A DNA stretch of 64,000 bases from contig NC_045141.1 of the NCBI RefSeq assembly GCF_008831285.2, positions 4,853,224 to 4,917,223 of the forward strand, written 5' to 3'. A program made the position numbers and the translations under genes. A model generated the notes under the pieces. It was given only the letters and a program-made list of their open reading frames with translations, was not told where the DNA came from and made no database searches. The DNA comes from Nymphaea colorata (lineage: Eukaryota > Streptophyta > Magnoliopsida > Nymphaeales > Nymphaeaceae). Of the stretch, positions 49,745 to 63,110 are shown piece after piece. Numbering within the stretch: the stretch's first letter is position 1; every line of letters begins with the position of its first letter.

Positions 49745-50798
49745 TCTCATTCGTCAACAATTAATTTCCTATCTGATTTTTGAATCAATGGACACTCAAC
49801 ACAGCTAGCCTTCATGGTCAGATTGCGACATTGTGAAAATGCTCTTTTGAAACGAGTGGATGAAGTTGCCAAGCAACTTCCATGTTGTCAGCCGATCCGG
49901 TGATGTCAATGACTTCTTTGTGAATCAACATAAAATATGAAAAATCATATTCTCTTAAAAAGTATAAAAAGCTAATTAAAACAATTTTTTTAAAAAAAAC
50001 AGGTAGACTGGATCAAATTGACTTAGCGAAGACTTGAAGCAACCGGCCGATTCAAGCCAAAAATATTTCTAGCTAATCTGATCCAGTCCTTGCTCAATTA
50101 TTCAACAATCCCAGTTGTTGGAATTCAAATTTCCTCAAATGAGGGACAAAATCTCTTAGCTCAAGGTGGTGATTTCTTCAAAAGAAAGTCTGAGACTATT
50201 TCATTATTGGCACAAATATTGTGATTACCGTCACAATTCTACTTTCATCAACTGAGCAGCACTGAAACAGGTCTGATTTATTGTATTTTATTTTGTCAAT
50301 TTGTGTTACTTTTAAATAATATCAATTGAATATTTTTAATTAACTATACCTTAAAAAATATGAAATTCATCTCCCCAGACTACCGTTCATTTTGAATTTA
50401 TAATAATAATAGTAGTAGTATTATTATATTGTAGGGCCTCCTTTCATGGTGTAGGTTGGCAGTTTCATCGATGACTATTCAACTATTCAACGTAGTAGTT
50501 GAAAACATTTTCATGGCTGACGAGAACCACCACTTACATATAGGTTGTGAGAGATAACAACCAAAATTAGGTAGTAAATATAATAATAATAAAAAATGCA
50601 TTTTTTTTTTGAAAAAACAGTGATGAAACACAAAAAATAAGTCTGCTGTATATAAGGCAAAAAGATAATTTTTTTGAAAAGAATATCAAAACAAAAAACG
50701 TGGTTTTCCCTTGTTTTTAATATTTTCTTAAAAAGTTGCTATCTTTATCTTTATCTTCATATATGTATATATATACATACATATATATATATACACAC

Positions 50799-50851
<53 letters not shown>

Positions 50852-53800
50852 AAGCAGCTGGTTATAGCCATAATTACCATTCACATATCTCCAAAATTCA
50901 AAAACTTAGATAGAAACGGAATTTCGTTGGCATTTGCATGGATAAACATCAATTCCATGGAAATTTAACAGTTCAACCAAGTTGTTGGTTATGCATAATA
51001 CCTAGTTTAGAAATGGTTTCTCGGTTATGATGGAACTTTTGAGTTCATGAAAGAACTTCGGGATTAATTTGGGGCAAGTAAAGCATCCAGTTGCTGCTTG
51101 ATCAGGACTAAGAAACAGACATTCAGCAGTCGACGGCAGAACCACCACCAAATTTCTCAAAACAGAAGTTAAAGAAATGCTCTCTGTCATTTCATTGTGT
51201 TACCTTGTTAGTCAAAAGTAGAATTTATGTTGTTGGGGATTAGGTCCCCTACATTTGTTAAGCAGAATCAATCTGTGCGATGCAGAAAGAACAGCAGATT
51301 AATGCTAGTATTCACACTGATGTTTCCGAAGAATTGACCCAATCCTTCAAAAGCACACAAAAGGAAACAAGCCAAAACACACAGAAACACGTTAGCAGTT
51401 AAAGTGGATGAAAAGAGAGATTAATTTCTACATAAGACTGAAGAAGCCAAAAAGCATATTATTTGACATTCATTTCTTAGGCGACTTATAGCATAACTAG
51501 TACTCAAATATTTAAATTCACACGAAAAATAAGATCAACATTACTTGCACAAGCATATCAGTGCTGTATATGTTAGACTGTGTGTCAGAACCCAACTATA
51601 GTTTCAAAATTTTAACAGAGGCCAAAATAGGATTTTTCAAATTTTTTTATAAGTTAAACTAAAATTTATGAAATTTACATATCAATGTTTGAAGTTTTTA
51701 AAATTTGATGGTGAGGGGCCAAGGCCCCTGCCGGCACCCCTGCCTCCGTCCCTGGTGTGTAGTGACTGTGGGGTCTGTCTAACTTACTACTAATAATTTT
51801 GGCTTGATATATAATATCTTGTTAGATATTGTGGAATTTTAATAGTCACTGGTGTCATGTCTTGAAGCATTAACATAGCTTAATGATTTTGGCAAAACCC
51901 AAAAAACCATAGCACCAAAGAAGATGAACTTAATGAGCTTTTTTTTTGCAACGTTTCGTAACATATTGTATTGATGTTTTAGTCAATTAAATGGATTTCA
52001 ATTTTATCAAAGTGCTTCCTAAATTTTTTTTGTCACATTCAGGCCTGTACATAAGTATAAAAATTCAATCGCACAATTAGTATGCTTCACATATATTTTT
52101 GATGCTCATATCTTGCTTCAAGCGAGTAATCAAACCTGGTGATTGATTATACAGAATATATATGATAATTAATCACTGAGTTGATCTGACCATCACATGC
52201 AGATTCTAGTATTTGGATCCCTATGTTGCTGGAATGACAAAAATCTAGCATCAATACGTTAAAGCACACAAATAAGCAATTATTTCACATAACACTATAT
52301 AACTATCAAAATCATATATACCTGTGGAAGATAAGTAGATGATGCAAGCCAACAAACACCAACATCAAAATAGGCATCTTAAACGTGTTATCCGAGTGAA
52401 AGAATCCATGATCAAAGATTCATGCTAGAAGCTCTAGGAACAAAGCAGGAACTAGGGGTCGTCTGGTAATCACAACAGGACATTATTGTTATATGTATCT
52501 GCCACGATATTTAGGAGAGATTCATGGAATGTTGTAACATAATATTACATAAATCTGCCTAATATTTGGGACAAATATATGGAACAGTTACATACTGTTA
52601 TTGTTGGCATATACAAAATCAAGTTAGAAAGCATGGAGAATTAAAATGAAAAATAACCTGTGAAAGTTCAACAAAGAGAACTTTAGAATTTGTCATTGAA
52701 TCGACATGGTCAATGATAGCCGAAGGGTCATATAGAGCCAATTCCCCCAAATTAGGGCTGTCAATGTATCTGAGTTTAATTGGATATCTAACCAAACCAG
52801 TTCAAGAAATAACGGATATGAAAAAAAAAATTAATATCCGATTAAGAAATTGGATTGGATTCAGATTTAAGAAACGACATCTGACTGGATTCAGATTCAG
52901 ATTTGGATGTACATATATATCCAATTGAATTTGGATTCAGATTCACAGCCAGAATGGATTTAATTTTAAATAAAAATCTTATATTCAAATGCTCTTACAT
53001 TTTGAAAATCAGCTAGAATTGATTCAAAATTCGAATTCAGATTGTGATATTCGATTTTAGATTCATTGTTTGTATTCGAATCAGAATTTGAATGTGGATA
53101 TGTGAATATCCAAAAAAACAGATATAGTTCAAGATTTATCTCATTTGAATCTTATATAATAACATCCCTATTCCCAAATCCAATCACAACTCCAGAAAGA
53201 CAGCATTTTTTTTGGAAAGAACGTTAAAAATGAAAAAAATACGTTTGACCCGTTTCTAACGTTTTTTTTTATGTTTTTTCACTTTTTTCATTTTTTAAAA
53301 TTTTTAATGCCACATTTTTTTTCAATTTCTATTTTTTATTTGTTGCAAATCTATTTATCTTTTCATGTTTGTGTTACTAGTTTCTCTCTTATTTTATTTT
53401 TCACTCATTTTTATTTTTTTAAAACTTTTAAAAATTTACCATATTTTTTCCATTTTTTTAAGCTCGCCGTATTATACTCAATAATAACCTTGCCGTTTAA
53501 AACTTCGTGTTGTTATATATATATATATATAGGGCATATTTCGTATTAAAAAATTGCAGATTATAAATTTTCACGAATTCCTAGCAGAGGCTGTTAACAG
53601 TATAAATGCTAGTTCTTTTTAATAAATCTAGTTTCACTTTTTATTTAGCTTAGTAATCAACTGATCAACCTTGGTGCATGTAAATTTAAACTGTCAAAGA
53701 AAGGTACGAAAATTTGACAGAAATCCTTAAGGAAGTCATGTTTATTCATGCCATCTATTATTGTTAGATGTCATATGCAAAGTCTGGATGATGTGAAATG

Positions 53801-56755
53801 TCCATGACCTTTAAATTTGACGATTGGAAGCTCCAATCTATCACATTTTATTTCAATATGGAAAAAAGATTTCACTGCTGCAAGTAATATAGGGACTTTC
53901 AAAAGTGATAAGATGAGCTAAGACACTAAATCTAAAGCTCTGAATTGATAGGCCACCAAAAGTTTCAAGGAATCCCATCAATTTGGAATTTCAGTCATAG
54001 TTATAACAGAAAAATATAATTATTATACTTTTTACTTGCTAAACTTTCAAAAAGCCAAAATGTTTAACAATTGCTAATAATGTGACATTTGGAAAACTTA
54101 AGCATGTAGGAAAAAAATCAAAATTTCGACTTTTCCATTGATTTGCAGAAATTTTCAAAATTTCTTTTCCTTTTTTTTGCAAAGTATTGTCATAACCACT
54201 TTATTGACCACAGTTTTCAAATCTCAAAGACTGATTGAAATGTTCCAATGCAAAAGTTCTTAATTTTGTTCCCAAGTTTGAGACAATAAGGGCAACGACC
54301 AAGAACACAAGTTCATCAGAGGAGAAAAAGAATAATCCAAACATATTCTGTAAGAGAGAATCCCACAGCACAAGAAGCCCTGGTACAGGTTGAGTCTTTC
54401 CATTTGCGACGATGGGAACAGTACGAATGATGTAGGAAGAAGCAGAAGAGAGTATACAAAAGAATGAGAAATGCAATCATAATCCAAGCGGACCCTGAAA
54501 CAGAGCCTTAGGTGGTTGATCATATCCTTATCAAGGCTATGGAAAACTCATCTCATAGCATCAACTTCTTGTACTGCAAAGGGATGTATGGACATGCAAG
54601 GTAAAAAATAGTGAGAGCATTGGCTTCTTTTAGGTCCCGTTTGATGCACAGGAGAAATCCTGTGCATCAGGGTAAAGTTTTACTTTTTCGTTTTTGTATC
54701 GTTCTTCTGGATTAAATGCTGAAAAATTAAACGTGGAAAAATAGTACCCTGCAACAGAGCCTCAGGGGGTTGATCACATTCCTGGTCAGCCTTAAAGGGA
54801 ATCGATTTACAAAAAGCCTTGATCACATCCTTATGAAGACTATGGTGAACTCCTCCCATAACATCAACCCTTTGTACTGCAAAAGGGATGTATCAAGGTG
54901 AAAAATAATGAGAGCATTACCCTTGTGCTTCTTTTAATAACAGTTCGAATGCCTACCCTCCAGCAGATCCATTTCTTGAGAGCAAACTCCCACTCACCCG
55001 AAATCCCTGCACAAGTATCTAATTCTGTTTACATAAAAAGATGGAATACCAACCCATGCAGTTAAGACAGCATGACTCACTAATTTCCTTCATTTAGCAG
55101 GACCTGTAGTCGAAAGGACATCGAAGCCAGAAAAAAAACAAGTTGCACTCCATATCAAGGTGCTGAATCAGAGCAGTGGTGGAGTCAGAAATTTTTGTCT
55201 TTAAACTTCAACCTTTAAAGAACACTCTAAGTTTAAATTTACATTTATTTAAAGAGGAAACTTCAACCTTTTTCTAGACTTCCAAAGGGTAAGTTAATTT
55301 ACATTTCTTAAAATCTGGGAGGGTACACTGAACTCATGATAACCATGTGAAGGGTTTTTTTTTTCCCTAATTCTTGAGGGCATTTTTTCCTCTTTCTAAC
55401 TTGGGTAATTTGGCACCCGGACCTTTGACTTGACTGCTGGGGGCCGCCTATTCGATCTATTGACCTAGCATGAGGAAGAACAACTTATGCAAGACAAATT
55501 CCACAGGGACAAATTGTCACCATTCTGAGGTCAGTTGGATGAAGGGAACATCTTTTAGGAGAATGATCTCATTATACCGTTTTGAGGGAAGAAGCCACCC
55601 AAGAGTTTAAACATTCAGCTCGAGTGCTGTCAAAATTAAAACTAAGAAGTGAATCATTGACACTTGCTCATGCCGTGAGCACTCTCACTACACAGGTACC
55701 TCACACCACTTCAGCACACACTTGATCCACTTGTAGGGCTATATATGGGCTGAGTCAAATTTGAGCTTTGTTCAGCTTGGCTCGAGCTCGAGTTTAACTT
55801 TACAAGGTCAGCTTGAACTCGATTTGATAGACCATGCCACAGCTCGAGCATGACTATTTTAAGCTCGTTTACCAACTCCCCATTTAACCTGATTTCTTTT
55901 TTTGGTTTTAAGTTTGAAAATTTTCAAAAGAATGCCTAGATAAATGGATTACTCAAGTTCAATCAAATCAATTTTACGAAACTCGAACTTGACTTGTTTA
56001 TAATCGTGAGTTTTGAGTTAAGCTTGAGCTTAACAGAGCAAATTCGAGTCGAGCTTGAGTTGGCTCAACTCGTTTTACAGCTCTATCCACATAACACACA
56101 CAAATGGACTTGTCCCCTGTTTATAATGGTGAAACATGTCAGTTGGAGTGGGGAAGCTTCAACCTAAGGATGTCAACATGTCTGATTTGAATGGAATGTC
56201 CAAGCCAACTGCTCCTGAAACATTTGGATGAAGAAAATAAATTTACTAACCAACTAAAACATGAGATGGGATTGGAAATTAAGAAATGACATCCGATTAG
56301 ATTTAGATTCATATATGCATAAATATTCGAATGGATTCAGATTTAGTTATATTTAGTCGCATTCAGTTCAGATTCAAATATACAAAAATGCGGATCAGAT
56401 CCAGAGGGGACTTAGGTTTAAATAAAATTCTATATTCAATGCTCTTACAGTTTGTAAATCAGCCAGATTCAGTTCAAAATATGGATTCAGATTCAAATTC
56501 ATATATGAATATAAAAATAGGATTCAGGTTGGATCCTGATTGTGACATCTGATTTCAGATTCAGATTTGGATGAAAAAAATGGATTTAGATCAGATTCAA
56601 ATTATGAAATCTGATTTTGGATGAGAAAAAAATTCAGATTCAGATTGTGGATTCTGATTCAAATTTGGATATAAATTCGGCCATGAATATATTTTATTTA
56701 AATTGAATCCATTGGCATCCATCTTTGCAGATTTCCCCACTTTTCTAATGTGAAA
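49745..56755 (-). repeat. Large inverted duplication, right arm
   Basis: Reverse-complement partner of 30,345-38,140 (anchors given there). It lacks the 1.5-kb insert of the left arm but has its own additions: a (TA)n tract (50,760-50,850), about 190 bp at 49,830-50,020, and a partial duplication around 54,500-54,930. ORFs at 54,201-54,523 resemble those at 33,890-34,180 in the left arm but match no family I recognise. Confidence 0.92.
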
Positions 56756-58995
56756 ATGGTTGTTCATGTCACTAGTTATTCTCCAGTCTTCTTGAAATTT
56801 CTTTTTATTTTATTATGTTTTCTTGTTCTAACCGAAGACGGCGTTCCAATTCCAGTGACCTTTGAGCTCAGCTGCCAAGAATGAATATACATTGTAGGGG
56901 TCGACAAAACATCTCATGGTAAATTTTGACTCAAGTTCTGACAATGATTTATCTCTTCAGTAGAACCTGGACACGCTTCTCTCATTGTAATTTTTGTCTT
57001 AACACTGTTTGAAAACCATGCCTCAGTTTTCCACTGGACAATTCATTTAAGACAAGTTATCCAATGAAACTCATTTGAGACAGTTTCCACCTACAATGTC
57101 ATTTATGTAATGACTCGTGGCCGGAGCCTAACTAGAATTTAGCAATATTGAAGTCTATTTCGAGTAAAAAAATCCGTAGCCTATTATGTAGGCTAGATTC
57201 CAGTTTTTTTTTTCTACGTTGCAACATAAATTGAAAAGCTAACAATAACTTGCTCAAATTTAAATAAAGTAACTGCTTGTATTACATAAATTGCTGTTAA
57301 ACAAAGAAATTTAAACTTGTGCTTTTAGTGCACCACTAAAAGTTAGATGAGCATTTAGAGGAGTTCCATAAGTTTTTGGATTCAGGTTTGCTTTGAATTT
57401 GAACTCAGAATCAATGACAGATTTGAATCCAAATCACTAATTATTTTTTATTCCAGTATCATATGTGACAAAGGATTTGGAGACTACCCGATATCCGACT
57501 CGAATTGGCATCCAATAGGAGGAATTTATTTGCCCGTGGATCTGAGATCCACTCAGATCTCAAATCTTTTTTCTATATGACCCACTGTTCAAACAAACAG
57601 TGGATTCCACGTGAGTGAAAAATGCAGATGTTAAATCCAAAACTTATTAGTGCAAATGTTGAATATCAGCTGGATTTGAGTTCCAAATCCAGATTCAGAT
57701 TCAGATTCATAAATGAATATAAAAGTCACATTCGGATTGGAACCAGATTTTGAATTCTGATTTCACATACAAATTCGGATATGACCTTCTCTCATTCGTA
57801 TTCAAATCCGAGTGTATGAATATCTGAAAAGGAGAATACGGTTAATATATAAAAGTAACTAAAACAGCAAATTATAAACAAAAATAGTGCCAATTTGATG
57901 CAGGAGTTTTCAATCTTTTCACCGATTTTTCAAAGAAACTGGCTGGTGAAAGCAGCCTTGTGGTTTGGTTCATAATCCTGCCTGTTCTAGGTTATTTTGA
58001 TTATTCTTGTTTCGAAAACCTATCAAAACTCACTTCTCAGCCCTTTTGGAGCCAAAAAAAACTCAATTTAATCGGCCTGGGGAAGCCAATTTTGGTACTG
58101 AAAATCAAAGATTTGCTGCAGGAAAAGCAGAATAACCGACCAGCCACTGGATTTTCTCCAAAACCGATCAAATGTGAAGCACTTCTACTCGTTTCTTGAT
58201 GCAAAAACGCTCTAGCTCTACCTAAACCGTTTTCAAGCAAAATCACTAATTTTCAATCTTTGGAAAACTGAATTGTGCATTGGAAATCAAGATTTTCTGC
58301 TGTAAAAGGAGAAATCGCAAGCCAATAGAAATCAGAGGTTTTCAGTTAAAGATTGACTCAAAGGTTGATAGGTTTTAATGAAAATCCTTTTAGGTCGATC
58401 CAAGAACCTTCTAGCACAAAAACTTCATAAAATCTTCCCAAAAGTATGAGACTTTTGTTCTAGAATCAATCGAATAAGTAGAATGCATGCTAGCAAATAT
58501 GATACTTAAATTGACCACTCGCCATCGGGCCAGGAAGGAAGCCGTCCAGGCAGGGAGGCGATGTCGTCCAGGCAGGAAGGTACATTGTTCTTTTCTTTTC
58601 ATTTCTTTTTTTTAATTCTAGAGTCATCAGGCGTGAAAACATAGGCAAGCATAAATGTGCTTTTAGAGGGTAATAATTTTATGTCATTTGGTTTATCATG
58701 GAAGAACTGTGTGCATTTTTGTGAGATGTGAGATGCTTCCTGGTGGTACTAGGAATTCTCCATTCTGGAGACCGGACTTGATCCGGTTGGACTAAGCTCA
58801 GCTGCCACTTGATCACCTGATTTTGGATCCACAAATTTGGAGCAAACAGATTTAGATTGGTCATGCAATTTCATAACTGAATAAAATTGTGGGTCCAATA
58901 TTCAAGTGGGATCCAATAAGGATCCCAATTTATACATATAAAGGATTGGTTTATATTTGTCATTCTTCCAAAGCGGAAGCCTTCCGTCGTATCAT
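56756..58995. other. No gene recognised
   Basis: Contains a degenerate GATTCAGATT island at about 57,380-57,850. A segment at 58,680-58,925 is the inverted copy of about 40,925-41,270 (GGAATTCTCCATTCTGGA against TCCAGAATGGAGAATTCC). The ORF at 57,960-58,199 lacks recognisable motifs. Confidence 0.55.
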
Positions 58996-61029
58996 TTAAA
59001 GCCTAGCGACCACCTCCTTCATGCCCATTCTCTCAGTTGGTGCTTTCCTTGAACATGACAACCCCGTCTCCATGATCATGACAAGCAGCTCATATAGAAC
59101 AGTTCCGCTGTTATTTTGCTTCAGAAGATGTCCTTCGGCAGCATGATCTGACACCGTTTCGCTGTTATTTTGCTTCAGAAGATGACCATCGATGACATCT
59201 GAAATTGCAAGCGAAACGCTTCAGCCACCCACTGCCTCAAAGTAAAGTCCCCATTAAAACTTTCATCGGTAGGCTTTCTTCTGGTAAACACCTCAAGCAG
59301 AAGAATCCCATAGCTGTAGACATCTGCTTTGGTCGACACCTTTCTGGTGGCCCTGAATTCTAATTCATCCACCCAACAAGGTCAGCCATGATCATGGCAA
59401 TATTTAGTAGACAATGCACATTGTCGTTAATGCAATGGTTTCAGAAATAAAGAAAGCGGTGCAAAAAATTAGGACTAATTATTTTATTTTGATTTATGGT
59501 GTACACGAAACTCTATTTTTTGTTTCCATGCATTTTTAAGGAGAAAGTGAAATTTTACTAAAGAAGAAACACACTCAAAAGGCAAACTTGCTGGCATTAA
59601 TGTATGTGTGTGAATAATTAGGTTTAATGTTCACCATCTTATTTGATTCAGACTCATATTCAAATGCAAAATTGCATAGTATCATCCCCATTAATTTCAC
59701 TTATTAATCTGATTTTTCTCTTTTTCATAATAAAATCCAAGTAATCAGTTGTCAACTGGTTGGTAATCTAAAATTAAAGCTTCATATTTGGAAATTATGG
59801 ATGTTGATAAAACTTCCTCTCCATGGTAAGCAGGACCAAGTTGTCTAAGAAGCAGTTCAAGCATAGAATTTATGATAGGACAAAGACTTGGTACCTGGTG
59901 CAATGTATCCGGTGGTTCCGAGCGTACTTGTAAGAGTTGAAGATTTGTGACCAACTAGCATCTTTGCAATGCCAAAGTCACCAACATGTGCTGTCATATT
60001 CTCATCTAGGATCACATTACTTGGCTTTAGATCACAATGAACAATAGTCTCCCAGCAATCATGGTGAAGATATTCTAGTGCATAAGCAACATCAATCATG
60101 ACACCCAATCTTTGGAAGAGATTCAAGTGATGGCCACCTGAATATAGACAGACTTCTAGGCTCCCAAGGGCCATGTATTGGAGAACTAAAGCCTTGAAAT
60201 CTTCTCTGGAGCAAGATGTGATGACTCTAAGAAGGTTTCGGTGTCTAATTTGGCACATTACATTGCATTCAATGTCAAAACATTTTGATGCTCCCTCAGA
60301 TAACAAGTTTAGGACCTTAACAGCCACCATTGTTCCATACGCCAAAATTCCTTTATACACTGAACCAATGCTTCCAGTACCCATAAAATTTGCATTGCTG
60401 AAGTTGTTTGTCACTTGAGATAACATTTTGTATGTGATCACTGGGAGGGCAATTCCATGAAATCTTTCAACCTCATGATAATGTCTCTCCAACCCCGTCT
60501 TTCTATATTTTGCAACAAAGATGAGTATCCATACAATGAGTAGAAGCGCAAAGACCCCACTTGCTAAAAAAATATCAACTTTGATCATGTTGACAATGTT
60601 GTGCTTCTTCACTCCATCTGAGCATACTGGCACATGGAACTTGGGAGCTCCACATAGTGCATAATTTCCTACAAATGAATCTATGGAAAGGTTTGTGAAA
60701 TTTCCACCACTTGGAATCGCTCCTTCCAATCGGTTGAAGGATAAGTCCAAGACTTGGAGTTGTTGAAGATTTTCCAATGATTTTGGAATCCCACCGCAAA
60801 GCTTATTATGGGAAAGGTCAATAATTTTAATATTTACCATACCATCAAGGTTTCCGGGAATGTGGCCATCAAATGAATTTTGGAGAGATTCAAATACTCT
60901 AGCCTTTGGAGCTCTGATAAGGACACAGGCAGCTCTCCGCTCAACTGGTTTACAGAGACATCCATTTTGTCCACTGCAACCAAATTCCACATCTAAAGGC
61001 AGGAGACCAGTGAAAGAGTTGTCTTGCAA
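58996..61029 (-). pseudogene. LRR-XII receptor-like kinase (non-RD), 3' two-thirds
   Basis: Exon 1 (59,895-61,029) encodes terminal LRRs (IDLSHNKLCGGIPKSLENLQ), the LRR cap (SFVGNYALCGAP), a membrane segment (FALLLIVWILIFVAKY) and the kinase N-lobe: GTGSIGSVYKG, VAVKVLNL, HCDLKPSNVILDE, DFGIAKML, GTTGYIAP. Cys before the catalytic Asp makes it non-RD, typical of pattern-recognition receptors. The intron 59,360-59,894 (GT-AG, phase 1) restores APE at the junction; exon 2 (58,996-59,359) has VSTKADVYSYGILLLEVF. Lesions: two offsetting frameshifts in the LRRs (about 60,875-60,990) and one after WVAEAF (about 59,220). Exon 2 also has a 54-bp in-frame tandem repeat (59,107-59,184). The 5' end is lost in the N gap. 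It may be a pseudogene or an assembly-damaged gene. Confidence 0.9.
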
Positions 61030-61129
61030 NNNNNNNNNNNNNNNNNNNNNNNNNNNNNNNNNNNNNNNNNNNNNNNNNNNNNNNNNNNNNNNNNNNNNNN
61101 NNNNNNNNNNNNNNNNNNNNNNNNNNNNN
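61030..61129. other. Assembly gap (100 N)
   Basis: Exactly 100 N, the usual placeholder for a gap of unknown length. LRR coding lies on its left and no LRR coding on its right, so the missing piece may be large or the join may be wrong. Confidence 0.98.
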
Positions 61130-62149
61130 TAATTTTTATCAATGCTGTTCATCAAAAAAGTGTTGATATTATTAAGGCACTGTTCTACCAAGGTGTTATA
61201 TAAGCATGATTCAACGTTTTAACCATGATCTGTTGGAAGATCCAAGAAGGTTACGCAGGCCATCATTAATTCTGAATAGAATGATAGAAATTTCAGATGT
61301 TGGACTTATGTTTTTCCTTTAAACTTAACAAAAGAGATTGAGCACAGCTAGGGAGTGTTCTGGAGGATTTTTTACCATGATTGTTGATAAGAACAGTAAA
61401 ATTGCTTTCAGAAGGAGTTTGGTGACAGTCTCCTGCTAAATATGTGAACATGTGGTACTCTTGAAATTCAAAAATTAATTTTTCTAAGTCACTGTATCTG
61501 AGATTGAAGTTATTTGATGGTTTTTGAGGCACATTATTGTTAAAGCTCCAAGGATGTGCTACCACTGAGCCAAAAGATTTACATGCTCCATGTGTATATG
61601 AGGCATCCTGATGCATACAAAGGACATCTATGGTTTGAACTGAAACCACTTGTTTTGTAGGATAGAAGGAAATGTAGTTTTCATAATTATATGTACTTGA
61701 TGAAGTGCTTTAAAACTCCGCCATCTCTTTCATTTGATAATGATTCCATGAGGAATAAGGAAGGTGAAAATGTGGGTGCTAATGAACTTGTGATTTTCTC
61801 AGCATGATTTGTGTAGATACACTGTGATCTTCCTTCGGATGGCACGGATCATTGTCTTCCACCATTTCTACAGACTTATTGGTCTCCAGCGATTCTTCTG
61901 CCACAAAAGTACGATGGTACCAAATGAAGTTTACAAGTCTACAATTATAGTGCGGAGGTTTGAGGACCATCCAGTAGACATGGATATTTTGTGGCAGTGG
62001 CCTATCTTATTAACAATGAGCATACAAATATTCTTAACTTGGTTACCTAAGGTATAACAAAACGAATGCTGCTTTTATGAAGCCGGTTTTTGTGATATTG
62101 AGAAGGGTTCCTGTTTGCACAGTAAGTTTGTAAAAGGGAACATACCATG
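61130..62149. other. No recognised gene; one 118-codon ORF on the minus strand
   Basis: The minus-strand ORF 61,293-61,649 contains six cysteines (for example VLCMHQDASYTHGACKSFG) but no family I recognise. It is not LRR-like, so it does not continue the kinase across the gap. Its coding status is unclear. Confidence 0.4.
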
Positions 62150-62476
62150 AAAGGAAGCATAACATTGAGAACTTTGCTATTTCCTATAGGAAATGAGAAA
62201 CAAGAAAGTAACGACTCAAGAGGATGAGAATGAGTAACTCTCTTGCATCTCTCTTGCAAGAGTATACCTTGTATTATATGTTGTAATTTGTGATCAGTTA
62301 CATAACATTACAGCTATACAATGTTACAACATTGGAACATATATGGTAATAATTCAAAATTCTTTCTATAGTTTGACAGGATCCTTCACTCGATAATCTC
62401 TAATTGATTTACCCGATAATCACTGATTGATAACGTTCATCTGTTGCATGTCTTCTTGTCATATCTTTCCTTAACA
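62150..62476 (-). mobile_element. Copia LTR (family 3, 3' LTR, minus strand)
   Basis: On the minus strand TTGAGGAGCA leads into TGTTAAGGAAAG at 62,476, the usual Copia polypurine/LTR junction. A TATA-like ATATAATAC is near 62,275. The far end is approximate (about 62,150), since the other LTR is outside the window. Confidence 0.7.
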
Positions 62477-63110
62477 TGCTCCTCAAGCTGAACGTTGGTT
62501 CAACCACATTTAGCTTGTCTCTAAACAAGTTGAACGAACTAGTGCTAAGAGCTTTCGTCATTCCATCAGCCCGTTGCTCAGCAGATCATATGAATTGAAC
62601 TTGGATATTTCCTTGATTTACATGGTCTCGAACGAAATGAAAATCCACTTCCACATGTTTAGTTCAAGCATGAAAAACTGGATTGGCTGCAAGATATAAT
62701 GCTCCAATGTTGTCACACCAAAGAACGGGTGAAGATGATAAATTTATCCCCAATTCTTTGAGAAGTGATTTAGCCAAAGAAGTTCAGCAGCTGCACACGC
62801 TAAAGATTTGTATTCAGCTTCAGTGCTAGATCTAGCAACAATTCGTGGTTTCCTAGATGCCCAAGATATGATATTATCACCTAAGAATACAACAAATCCA
62901 CTTGTAAAGGCACAAAGTTGTAATGCTGATGATGGTTTGAGATGGAATCCATAATGCTGGTTCCACTAAAGTAACACATGATGTGTTTAACCATTATCCA
63001 ATGACTCACCATAGGAGAGTGCATAAATTGGCAAGCTCGATTGACAGCAAACACTATGTCTGGTCTAGTAATAGTGGCATATTGTAATGCTCCACCACTC
63101 TTCGATATAA
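62477..63110 (-). pseudogene. Copia family 3: RNase H region
   Basis: Minus-strand frames give [68 protein letters not shown] and ADGMTKALS, all in Copia RNase H order. Stops occur after VFHA and after QVQFI, and frameshifts elsewhere. Confidence 0.9.

Noticed and set aside
60860-61132. 90-codon plus-strand ORF ending in N
   Set aside because: Antisense to LRR coding and extended only by the assembly gap.
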